A DNA stretch of 64,000 nt from Rhodoferax sp. (GTDB lineage: Bacteria > Pseudomonadota > Gammaproteobacteria > Burkholderiales > Burkholderiaceae_C), in assembly GCF_013297935.1 (NCBI RefSeq), contig NZ_JAAFIX010000007.1, positions 1 through 64,000 of the forward strand, in the 5' to 3' direction. Made by a program: the position numbers and the translations under genes. The stretch's first letter is position 1, and each line of letters opens with the position of its first letter. The notes beneath the pieces were generated by a model that saw nothing but the letters and a program-made list of their open reading frames with translations, ran no database searches and was not told the origin of the DNA. Positions 54,949 through 62,870 of this stretch are shown here, one piece after another.

Positions 54949-55592
54949 ACCGCAAACAATTCTTCACTTTGATGTGTTTTTGGCCTCTAGCCCTGGTCAT
55001 TCATGCGCAACCAGCTATCAATTCAGGAGCGCTTGAGTCTACACTCCCGATGCGTAACCTGATGATCGAAGTGCGACAACTCCAGTCAGACCAAGGCCGG
55101 CAAGCCACCCTCGGGGTGGAGCAGGGCCGGATTTCAGGCGCCCTGGAGCAAGGCCGCAACAGCACCGCCACCGTGCAACAGGTGCTGGTGCTGAACGGGC
55201 GGCCTGCGCGAATTGCGGTGCAGGCCCAGACACCGCTGCGCCTGCTGCAGCAGGTGCTACGGGGCGGTCAGGTCCTGACCTTGCAGAGCACGGTGCTGAT
55301 TGAAGCCGGCACCGGCTTCAGTGCACTGCCCCGCTGGAACGGGGCCCAGCAGGTCGACGTGGAGCTCAACACGCAGCAGGCCTTGCGCCCCCTGTTCCCG
55401 CCCCCCGGCATGGCCGTGGCTCCCACTGCGCAAGCCAGCGTCGGCAGCAACATGGTGCTGCCGCTGGGTGAGTGGGTCACCGTCGCGGAGTCTGAGCAAA
55501 GTCTGGACAATAGTCGGGCTGATCTGCGGGGCGCAGACACCCAAACCGGCGTGTCTCGCACCGAGGTGCAACTGCGGATTTCGGTGCGCTGA
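54945..55592 (+). CDS. hypothetical exported protein
   Basis: The 215-residue protein is not one I recognise. MNRKQFFTLMCFWPLALVIH is a signal peptide, with cleavage likely after IHAQ. The rest is rich in Gln, Val, Thr and Leu with beta-strand character (IEVRQLQSDQ, TVQQVLVLNGRPARI) and ends TEVQLRISVR. Its start overlaps the AsnC-type gene (ATGA). The signal-peptide region is encoded by a copy of the dispersed repeat, so the leader may be recruited. Loosely like the N-terminal part of some secretin-type beta proteins, but this is weak. Confidence 0.75.
   Translation: MNRKQFFTLMCFWPLALVIHAQPAINSGALESTLPMRNLMIEVRQLQSDQGRQATLGVEQGRISGALEQGRNSTATVQQVLVLNGRPARIAVQAQTPLRLLQQVLRGGQVLTLQSTVLIEAGTGFSALPRWNGAQQVDVELNTQQALRPLFPPPGMAVAPTAQASVGSNMVLPLGEWVTVAESEQSLDNSRADLRGADTQTGVSRTEVQLRISVR
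54979..55030 (+). repeat. dispersed ~50-bp repeat, copy 8, inside a signal-peptide coding region
   Basis: GGCCTCTAGCCCTGGTCATT, then CATGCGCAACCAGCTATCAA and TTCAGGAGCG. This is one of the best copies. It codes for PLALVIHAQPAINSG, so the hydrophobic core end and cleavage site of the exported protein come from repeat DNA. Confidence 0.78.
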
Positions 55593-55604
55593 ACCGAAAT
55601 CCGC
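55574..55604. terminator. 12-bp perfect hairpin spanning a stop codon, between convergent genes
   Basis: GCGGATTTCGGT at 55574-55585, a 7-nt loop holding the TGA stop of the exported-protein gene, and ACCGAAATCCGC at 55593-55604. No T-run follows on either strand, so it could be a bidirectional terminator of low strength or an mRNA 3' stabiliser. Confidence 0.6.
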
Positions 55605-55612
55605 CCTCAGAC

Positions 55613-56563
55613 TCAGCGGTGCAGCACTTCGCGGATGGTGGCGGCTAACTCTTCTTCCACGAACTTGGCGATGTAGGCATCCGCACCCACGCTCTTCACA
55701 TGGCTCTCGTTGGTGGCACCGGTCAAGGACGAGTGGATGATGACCGGCAACGAGCTGAAACGGCCGTCCTGCTTTATGTTGCGAGTGAGCGTGAACCCAT
55801 CCATCTCTGGCATTTCGAGATCGGTCAACATCAAAGCCACTTTGTCCTTGATCGTCTTGCCTTCCTCTGTCGCCTGGGCGTGCATGGCTTGCAGCTTTTC
55901 CCAGGCTTCTTTACCGGTTTTGGTCATGATGTACGGCACATCCATGCCCTTGAGACCCTTCTCGATCATCATGCGGGCCACCGCGGAATCGTCGGCCGCC
56001 AGAATGATCTGACCCGGCTCCAAACGCAGCTTGGGCGCCGTGCTTGGCACCTCTTCTTTGACCTCTTGGGGCATCACGTCGCGCAGGATCTGCTCCACAT
56101 CCAGCACCTGGGCCAAGCGGGTGTTTTCGGCATTGCCATCGAGGCGGGCAATGCTGGTGACCAGCCCCCCGCCTGTGTTTTCAGCGGACAGCACCTGCTT
56201 CCACTCCAAGCGGACGATTTCGTTGACTTCTTCGACCGCAAAGGCTTGCGTGGTGCGGGCGAACTCGGTCACCAGCAGAATCCCCAGACCCTTGGTCGGC
56301 GTGCAGCCCACCACTTGGGGCAGGTTGATCACGGTAATCATCTGGCCACGGATGTTGGCAACGCCCATCACGGCGGGCGGAGAATTCACCATAGCGGTGA
56401 TTTCCGGCATCACCAGAATTTCACGGACCTTGAACACATTGATGCCGAACAACTCCCGGCGCTGCGTACCCGGAGCTTCGCCCAAGCGGAACAACAATAG
56501 TTCGAACATGCTGTTGGCGGCGAGGTTGGTCCGCTCATCAATGTCGCGCATTTCTTTGCTCAT
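55613..56563 (-). CDS. cheV: chemotaxis coupling protein CheV
   Basis: The 316-residue protein has a CheW-like domain (about 10-165: FGINVFKVREILVM, VMGVANIRGQMITVINLP) and a C-terminal receiver (ILAADDSAVARMMIEKGL, phospho-acceptor in MLTDLEMPEMDG, Lys in AYIAKFVEEEL). It links chemoreceptors to CheA and adapts through phosphorylation. It follows mltA on the same strand by 61 bp; no other chemotaxis genes are present. Confidence 0.95.
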   Translation of the reverse strand: MSKEMRDIDERTNLAANSMFELLLFRLGEAPGTQRRELFGINVFKVREILVMPEITAMVNSPPAVMGVANIRGQMITVINLPQVVGCTPTKGLGILLVTEFARTTQAFAVEEVNEIVRLEWKQVLSAENTGGGLVTSIARLDGNAENTRLAQVLDVEQILRDVMPQEVKEEVPSTAPKLRLEPGQIILAADDSAVARMMIEKGLKGMDVPYIMTKTGKEAWEKLQAMHAQATEEGKTIKDKVALMLTDLEMPEMDGFTLTRNIKQDGRFSSLPVIIHSSLTGATNESHVKSVGADAYIAKFVEEELAATIREVLHR

Positions 56564-56624
56564 AGGTCCGTCCTTAAGTTCCGAATCTCACAGATTGAAT
56601 GTATCCATAGTAACGGTTTTTGGC

Positions 56625-57770
56625 TTATTTAGGCCACAAAATCCACATCTGCAATGGTTGCCGCAAACGCCCTGCCAGCTCTGCCGCGTCTGAACCCCAA
56701 CCCGCAAAGTAGTCCGCGCGCACTGCTCCGGTGATGGCACTGCCCGTATCTTGGGCAAGTACCAATTTTTGTAAATTTGTTTGATTTCCGTTCGAAACCA
56801 ACCAGACCGGTGCACCATAGGGAATGCTTCCGGGATCCACCGCGATCGAACGGCCCGGCGTTAGCGCCACCCCCTGCGCACCTTTGGGGCCAAAGGCAGC
56901 ATCGAGTTCGCCGAGGGGCTCTTCTTTGAAGAAAACGACCCGGGGATTCGCCCACAGCATTTCCTGCTGGCGTTGCGGGTTCTGCGCCAACCAGGCTTTG
57001 ATGCCGGGCCACGACGCGTCCTTGATCAGGCCTTGGTCCAACAACCAACGCCCCACGCTGCGATAGGGCTGATCATTGGTGCCGGCGTAGGCCAAACGGA
57101 TCCACCGGGCCCCGCCATCGGAAGATGCCATGCGGATGCGACCCGAACCTTGAATTTGCAAAACAAGAGCATCCACCGGATCTGCAAGGTACGCAATAGC
57201 TTTGCCGCGCAATGCGGCCTGGGCTTCGGGCAAGGTGTCCATTTCCTGCCGGGTAAACCAAGGCTTGCGCTGCCCCATTCCCACCGGTAACTGGTACAGG
57301 GGTACCGAAAAGCCCGGGGCTGCTTGGCGGCTGGCATCGAGCGTGGGCTCGTAATAGCCGGTCAACAAGCCGGTGGGCTCGCCCTGCAATGTCTCCACCC
57401 GGTAGGGCTGGAGCCGGGCCTGCATCCACTCCAGCTGCTCCTGCGGGGTCCCAATACTCAATCGACGGACTTCTGCGCACAACGCGGCGAGCGGTGCTGG
57501 GGGTTTTTCGCAGCTCTTCAGCCACGCGTTCCACGCCTCAAACAAGTTGTCATTGCCCCACCCGGGCAAGGTCTCCCACCCGACCGGCACCCAGCGGCTA
57601 CGCGACTGTGTCAGGGCGGGTCCAACGGCAGGAGCCATTGCTGCAGGTGCCGAAGGCGCTGCGGTGCGCGCCGGCTCGACCGGCGCCCGTACCAAAGGAG
57701 GTGCACTGCCACAGGCCGCCAAAATTCCTACAATGGAAGCCCCTAGCAACCACCCCAACCACCGACGCAT
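56625..57770 (-). CDS. mltA: membrane-bound lytic murein transglycosylase A
   Basis: The start at 57770 yields MRRWLGWLLGASIVGILAAC, a lipoprotein leader with lipobox LAAC (Cys20), 381 residues. GLLTGYYEPTLDASR opens the MltA domain; the catalytic Asp is in LVLAQDTGSAITGAVRADYF near the end; the 3D domain follows. It cleaves peptidoglycan strands to anhydromuropeptides. Its start codon overlaps that of a 43-codon gene on the other strand. Confidence 0.94.
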   Translation of the reverse strand: MRRWLGWLLGASIVGILAACGSAPPLVRAPVEPARTAAPSAPAAMAPAVGPALTQSRSRWVPVGWETLPGWGNDNLFEAWNAWLKSCEKPPAPLAALCAEVRRLSIGTPQEQLEWMQARLQPYRVETLQGEPTGLLTGYYEPTLDASRQAAPGFSVPLYQLPVGMGQRKPWFTRQEMDTLPEAQAALRGKAIAYLADPVDALVLQIQGSGRIRMASSDGGARWIRLAYAGTNDQPYRSVGRWLLDQGLIKDASWPGIKAWLAQNPQRQQEMLWANPRVVFFKEEPLGELDAAFGPKGAQGVALTPGRSIAVDPGSIPYGAPVWLVSNGNQTNLQKLVLAQDTGSAITGAVRADYFAGWGSDAAELAGRLRQPLQMWILWPK

Positions 57771-57900
57771 GACTTTGCTACTTCTCGAAGCGCTAGGCGC
57801 GGGCCTGATATTTGTGGGCATCATCTGGTGGACCATGTTTTCCGGACGCAAAGGCGGGGAACTCCCCCCGGAAGAAGATAAAGACGAAAAAGGCCATTAG
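57769..57900 (+). CDS. 43-residue membrane peptide
   Basis: MTLLLLEALGAGLIFVGIIW begins a single transmembrane helix, then WTMFSGRKGGELPPEEDKDE, a charged cytoplasmic-type tail. I recall similar small hydrophobic proteins with the ...WWTMFSGRK... motif in related genera, which supports reality. Its ATG overlaps the mltA ATG on the opposite strand by 2 bp, so each promoter and ribosome site must lie inside the other gene; no Shine-Dalgarno is evident. Its last codons and stop TAG lie in a dispersed repeat copy. Confidence 0.6.
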   Translation: MTLLLLEALGAGLIFVGIIWWTMFSGRKGGELPPEEDKDEKGH

Positions 57901-57944
57901 CCCTCGTAGATAAATCGCAATAAGCTATCATTTCAATAGCAATC
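57886..57944 (+). repeat. dispersed ~50-bp repeat, copy 9, overlapping a stop codon
   Basis: AAAAAGGCCATTAGCCCTCG, then TCGCAATAAGCTATCATTTC and AATAGCAA. GCTAT-CATTTCA-ATAGC is a small hairpin. The TAG in the CATTAGCCC stretch is the stop of the 43-residue gene. It ends at the stop of the nitrilase-family gene. Confidence 0.75.
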
Positions 57945-58761
57945 AACCAAGAACCCGGTGCTGCAAAGCCGGCAACTGCGCCCGGCAGTGCTGGAGCTGC
58001 CGGTAGTCCAGATCGGCCAGAACAACACCCGGGCCTTCGGCCTGCTCGGCCAGCACCTTGCCCCAAGGGTCGATGAGAAGGCTTTGCCCCCAGGTCCGCC
58101 GACCGCTCGGGTGCACGCCGCCTTGGGCGGCGGCGGCTACAAAAGAGAGGTTCTCAATCGCTCTTGCCCGAAGCAATACCTCCCAATGCGCTTCGCCGGT
58201 GGTGTGCGTGAAGGCACTGGGTGCCAAGAGCAAGTCGACTCCCCGGGCAGCGTACTCCCGGTACAGCTCGGCAAAGCGCATGTCGTAGCACACGCTCATG
58301 CCGACCGACCAAGTGTGGCCGTCGCCCGACGGCAGACTGAACACGGTCGGTGTACTACCCCGCTCCAGCACCCGCGATTCGTCGTAGCTTTCAGCGCCGT
58401 TGTTGAACCGGAACAAATGAATCTTGTCGTACCGGGCGACACACTCCCCCTGCGGGTTGAAGGCGAGCGAGCTGTTGAACACATGGTCAGCTTGACTGGC
58501 CGCGAGCGGCAGGGTCCCGGCAACGACCCACAAGCCCAGCGTGCGGGCTGTTTCGGCCACGAAGTCCTGGATAGGACCGGCCCCGAAGGGCTCCTGGATG
58601 GTCAGCTTGTCTGCATCGCGCAGACCGATCAGGCAAAAATACTCCGGCAACACCGCCAGCTCGACGCCTTGGTGGGCCGCCTCGGTCAGCAAAGCATGAG
58701 CGACCTTCAGGTTGTCCTGCACGTCCCCGGTAGACACCATCTGGATAGCTGCGACTTTCAT
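57943..58761 (-). CDS. nitrilase-superfamily amidase (Nit/YafV-like)
   Basis: The 272-residue protein has the Glu-Lys-Cys triad: Glu in LAVLPEYFCL (about 40), Lys in RYDKIHLFRF (about 110) and Cys in GMSVCYDMRFAELYRE (about 154). It is closest by eye to Nit1/Nit2-like deaminated-glutathione or omega-amidase enzymes, cleaving a C-N amide bond. Substrate not determinable. It is downstream of yhdP on the same strand, 33 bp apart. Confidence 0.9.
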   Translation of the reverse strand: MKVAAIQMVSTGDVQDNLKVAHALLTEAAHQGVELAVLPEYFCLIGLRDADKLTIQEPFGAGPIQDFVAETARTLGLWVVAGTLPLAASQADHVFNSSLAFNPQGECVARYDKIHLFRFNNGAESYDESRVLERGSTPTVFSLPSGDGHTWSVGMSVCYDMRFAELYREYAARGVDLLLAPSAFTHTTGEAHWEVLLRARAIENLSFVAAAAQGGVHPSGRRTWGQSLLIDPWGKVLAEQAEGPGVVLADLDYRQLQHCRAQLPALQHRVLG

Positions 58762-58794
58762 GTTTCGACTCCCTATTTCAAACGTATCCGTCGT

Positions 58795-61700
58795 TCAGGG
58801 CTTGCGTGGCACCTGGGTCACTTTAGGATCCAGCCAGGTGCCGTCCACCACAAACTCCTGGGTCGCGGCATTCACCAGCGGACCACGCAACAGCAGTTGG
58901 GCCAGAAAAGTACTCAGGCCCACCACCGGATTAATGGCCGAGGCAATCAGCGAGGCACTCCCAGCGTTGATCTCAGGCACCACCACCACCCGCAGATTCT
59001 GGGTTTCTTTGGCGATGTCGGCCTGGCCGTCCATCAGCACCGCGGCGTTGACGCCTTTCATTTGCAAATTATTGGTTTTGGCAACACCCTGCTCGATCGC
59101 AATGTCGCCCCGGAAATAGTCAAACGCAAAGCCTTCGCTGAACACATCGCGAAAGTCCAGCATAAGCCGACGGGGCAGGCTTTGCAGGCTCAACACACCC
59201 AAGAGCTTGGCAATACCGGGCTCGGCTTTAAGAAACTGTCCTGTCTCCACATTCACATTGAACTTGCCGCTCATGCTGGGGTAGTCCACCGTAATCGGCG
59301 AGCCGGCCCACGCGACCTGCCCCTCGACTTTGCCGCTGCCTTTGCGGACCACACCGGTCATCCCGAGCCGGCTCAGCAGTTCGCCGGAGTCCCGCAGGTC
59401 GAGCTTGAAATTCAAAACCGTTCGGCGGCGCTCGCGCACGCTCTTGCCGGCGGGTGCCGCCGATGCGTTGATCGCAGCCCAGTTGCCGCTGGCCGAGAAG
59501 TCGGCCTCCGGGGTCTGGATGTTGAACCGGTTCAGGCGCCACTCCCGCGTACCGGCACTGCCCAGGTTCACGGCCTCTATGTCGATACGCCCCAGGCGCT
59601 TGCCGCGCAACACGAAGTCTTCCACCTCGATATCCAAGGCCGGTATGGCCGCGGGCTGCTCGTCGAGCAGTGACTCCACATCCTGGGCACTGCTTTGCTC
59701 AATCGACAGGCGTGCCAGGCGTGCATACAAGCGCCCTGCATTGGCGCCCGAGGGCTGCCGGTATTCCATGTAGCCAGAGAGCTCGGTGGCATCCAGGTTG
59801 GCGCGCCACAAGGGGCCTTCACGCCCGCCGCCCACCACCACGTTATTGAGCTGGCGACCCGACACTACAAGCTCCTTGGAGCGCAACACCATCACGGTGG
59901 GCAGGTATTCCGCCATGGCGCTAGTTGCCGCAGCCACAGGCTTGCCGGGCTCGGCAGCCGGCTCGGCGCCCAGTTTGTCCACCACCGCTATCCAGGCATC
60001 AACATCCAGGCGGGGGATATTGAGGTTGGCGACCACCCCGGTGTCCGGCAATGGCGCGGACTCACCCGCTGTTAAGCCCACGCCGATCGCGCCGCTCAGC
60101 ACATGGGGCTCAGGCCCTGACTGGTCCCGCACAAACACGACCGAGGCGACCCGACCGATGTCCAACTGCAAGCGATCCCGCAAACGTGCTCCGGCAAGCT
60201 GTGACGCCGGGCGCAGCGCCGCCAACTCCAAGCGCAGAGGCAGCAGCGCTTCTGCCGGCTTGCCCAGAGGCGCAGGAAGGTTCAGCGCCAAACCGGCCAG
60301 GCTGCTGTTGATTTGCAACTCCGGCAGTCCGGAGCGGAAACCCAGCGTTGCGTTGTAGCTGGCGGTGCCGGTGGCATAGTGGGCCAAGCGCGCCACTGCC
60401 GCCAGCTCACGGGCTTGGCGCAACCCGTCTGCACTAACTGTTCCGCTGAAGCGCAGTTGCATCGGCACGGCTTTGGCAGGATTTGCCGCAGTGTTTGTTG
60501 CAGCCGAAAGCCCCCCTTCGATACGGACATCTCCCCCCAGAGCACGGGCCTGAGCACCAGCCAAAGAAAAGCCGGTTTCACTGAAGTTGATGGTGCCGCG
60601 GGCCCGCGTGAGCTTGGGTGTGTCGGGGCGAATCTGCACATCATTGCCGCCCAAAACAATCGCGCCCTGGACGGTGGCCTTCTCCACATCGGCCACGGGA
60701 AATGCCAGTTTAAATTTGTAGTCTGCCGCCCCTGTCGCCGTCGCTTGCGACAAGGCCTTGTCTAACAAGGTGTTCAAGGGCGAGCTGTTGACCATGGTCA
60801 GGATGTCGGTGAGCGGCCCTTTGGCCTCGGCATTCACTGTGACGGCAGACGCGTCATACAGGGGGTTGACCTGTACGTCTGCCTTGCCGATTTGCACGGC
60901 GCTGCTGCCCAGCGTGCCGCGCGTGAGCTTGACTTGGATCTGGTCCTTGTCGAGCAAAAAGTCACCCTGCAATTGAGTCAAGCCCGGCCAGGGAGGGCTG
61001 TCTTTGGGAAGCACCACCGGCGGGGCGAACGCAAAACTCCCGTTCTGAAACGCCGCCGCAATCCGGAACTCTCCTTGCTGTGCCGTGCGGAACGGGAACC
61101 GCGCCAGATCGCCCTTGACCTTGTACGAGCCATTCGACAATGTGCCCCCCAGCAGCGCTGCTTTCAGGTAGTCATGGCTCTCTCGCTCCATAGCGGTAGG
61201 TAGGTACCGGTAGAGACGCGCCCCATCCAACCGCGACATGGTCCCCTGCAAATCCAGCACCCCGGGGTTGAACGCGCTCAACACGCCAGCGGCCGGGCTG
61301 GTCCATTTGAATTGGAGCTCGCCCGCACCATCGGCATTGGCGAAGCGCACATTGCTGCCGCTAAGTTGTACCCGGCTCCCCTCCAGCTTCCACTGTACAT
61401 CCGCAGAAAGTTGCTCGAAAAACACTTCGGGCTCATCGAGCAAGCCGTAGGCATCCCAGACACCACGTTGAAGCGAAAGGTTTGCTTTTCCGCCGGATTG
61501 GTCGAGCTCAAAAGACGCATTCAAGCCCTGTATCCCGGGGTAGCTGTCTGACCCGCACCGGCATGCCGGCAGATGGAGCCGGCTCACACGCCCTTTGGCC
61601 TTGTAGCTTGCCGGTGCCGCGGCTGCGCCGGTCCAACTGGCTTGCACTTCGTCCACCATGCCCTCGGGCGCCAGCCGTGTCAGTTGCGCACGGAACTCCG

Positions 61701-62844
61701 GCTGCAAGGGGAGGCGCCCGGCAATTTGAGCCAGCGCGGCCATGTCCAATTTGTCAGCCACCAGCGTGCCGCGCTCCGGCTGGCTCTTTGCTTGTCCAAA
61801 CCACTGCAAGGTCACATTGCCACCGGGCCAGTGCAGTCCGTCGTCGGTGACGAATTGCAAGGCTTCGGTACTGAACTCCCGGCCGCCCTCCACCTCTTTG
61901 AAACCCAAGCGCCCGGACACCGTGCTCAGGGCCAGAGGCTCCAGCCCGGGCCCCGTCGTCATGTGGACCCCGGCCAAGCTGACATCAGCGATCGCGCCAC
62001 TGGCGGTGCCATTCGCCACATCTACCCACGCGCGTAAGCCACCCTGACCCCGGTCGAGCCGGACACCCAGGTCCACATAGCGGCCCAACTCCAACAGGTT
62101 CACACGGGGAAAGTCTGCAAATACCTGACCGTCCCAGCGTTGCCATTGGCCCTCGTGACGGGACAGCAGCGGCTGGCGAAAGAGCCCCCGCAGGCTGAGG
62201 CGCTCACCCCACTGCGCCGGCGGATTGGCATCCAGACGCAGTGCGTGCCCGCGCAAGCGATTGCGCAGTACCAGGTTTACTTGCTCAAACGTCACCGGCT
62301 CAACCGGTCTGGTTTCGTCTGTCCAAGTCACCTTACCCTGAACCAGGGCAATCTCGGGCTGGGAAAACAACCAATCGGCCACCGCACTGTCCGGGCTGGC
62401 AGCGCTGTCTACCGGCAAACCAGCGACCCACCACTTGCCATCGGCAGAGCGCCGGATGTCGAGCTCTGCGCCGTCAATGTGGAGCTGCTCCAGCCCGCCA
62501 CTCAGCAAGGACCGCGGGGAGAACGCAGCCGAGACGCTCGGTAACACCAGTGCGTCACGGCCGGCTTGGTCTAACACCGTGAGGCGCAGCAGTTCAATGG
62601 AGGGAATGACGCCGTTGGATCGGGCCCGCATATCCCCGATACGGACCTGCAACCCCAGTACTTCCGTGGCCTGCGATTCCACCCACGGGCGGAATTCTGC
62701 AATTCGCGGCACAATCAGAAAATGCAGCCCGCACCACAGCAAGCCGATGGCCACCCAACCCATAGCCAGCAATCGCAGCGCCCACTTTGCCAGGACTGCG
62801 AACACCCGGAGCCGGAGTGAGGGAGCGGAAATCAAATCGTTCAT
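58795..62844 (-). CDS. yhdP: YhdP family AsmA-like envelope protein
   Basis: The 1349-residue protein has a single N-terminal membrane helix (LAKWALRLLAMGWVAIGLLW, about 18-37) and a long repetitive beta-rich periplasmic body (AsmA-like/DUF3971), ending in RVVVVPEINAGSASLIASAI and a C-terminal STFLAQLLLRGPLVNAATQE segment. YhdP proteins bridge inner and outer membranes and affect phospholipid transport. Length is typical for the family. It is divergent from glnE with only 26 bp between starts. Confidence 0.92.
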   Translation of the reverse strand: MNDLISAPSLRLRVFAVLAKWALRLLAMGWVAIGLLWCGLHFLIVPRIAEFRPWVESQATEVLGLQVRIGDMRARSNGVIPSIELLRLTVLDQAGRDALVLPSVSAAFSPRSLLSGGLEQLHIDGAELDIRRSADGKWWVAGLPVDSAASPDSAVADWLFSQPEIALVQGKVTWTDETRPVEPVTFEQVNLVLRNRLRGHALRLDANPPAQWGERLSLRGLFRQPLLSRHEGQWQRWDGQVFADFPRVNLLELGRYVDLGVRLDRGQGGLRAWVDVANGTASGAIADVSLAGVHMTTGPGLEPLALSTVSGRLGFKEVEGGREFSTEALQFVTDDGLHWPGGNVTLQWFGQAKSQPERGTLVADKLDMAALAQIAGRLPLQPEFRAQLTRLAPEGMVDEVQASWTGAAAAPASYKAKGRVSRLHLPACRCGSDSYPGIQGLNASFELDQSGGKANLSLQRGVWDAYGLLDEPEVFFEQLSADVQWKLEGSRVQLSGSNVRFANADGAGELQFKWTSPAAGVLSAFNPGVLDLQGTMSRLDGARLYRYLPTAMERESHDYLKAALLGGTLSNGSYKVKGDLARFPFRTAQQGEFRIAAAFQNGSFAFAPPVVLPKDSPPWPGLTQLQGDFLLDKDQIQVKLTRGTLGSSAVQIGKADVQVNPLYDASAVTVNAEAKGPLTDILTMVNSSPLNTLLDKALSQATATGAADYKFKLAFPVADVEKATVQGAIVLGGNDVQIRPDTPKLTRARGTINFSETGFSLAGAQARALGGDVRIEGGLSAATNTAANPAKAVPMQLRFSGTVSADGLRQARELAAVARLAHYATGTASYNATLGFRSGLPELQINSSLAGLALNLPAPLGKPAEALLPLRLELAALRPASQLAGARLRDRLQLDIGRVASVVFVRDQSGPEPHVLSGAIGVGLTAGESAPLPDTGVVANLNIPRLDVDAWIAVVDKLGAEPAAEPGKPVAAATSAMAEYLPTVMVLRSKELVVSGRQLNNVVVGGGREGPLWRANLDATELSGYMEYRQPSGANAGRLYARLARLSIEQSSAQDVESLLDEQPAAIPALDIEVEDFVLRGKRLGRIDIEAVNLGSAGTREWRLNRFNIQTPEADFSASGNWAAINASAAPAGKSVRERRRTVLNFKLDLRDSGELLSRLGMTGVVRKGSGKVEGQVAWAGSPITVDYPSMSGKFNVNVETGQFLKAEPGIAKLLGVLSLQSLPRRLMLDFRDVFSEGFAFDYFRGDIAIEQGVAKTNNLQMKGVNAAVLMDGQADIAKETQNLRVVVVPEINAGSASLIASAINPVVGLSTFLAQLLLRGPLVNAATQEFVVDGTWLDPKVTQVPRKP

Positions 62845-62870
62845 CGTGCTATGGGGACTAGTCAGGAATT

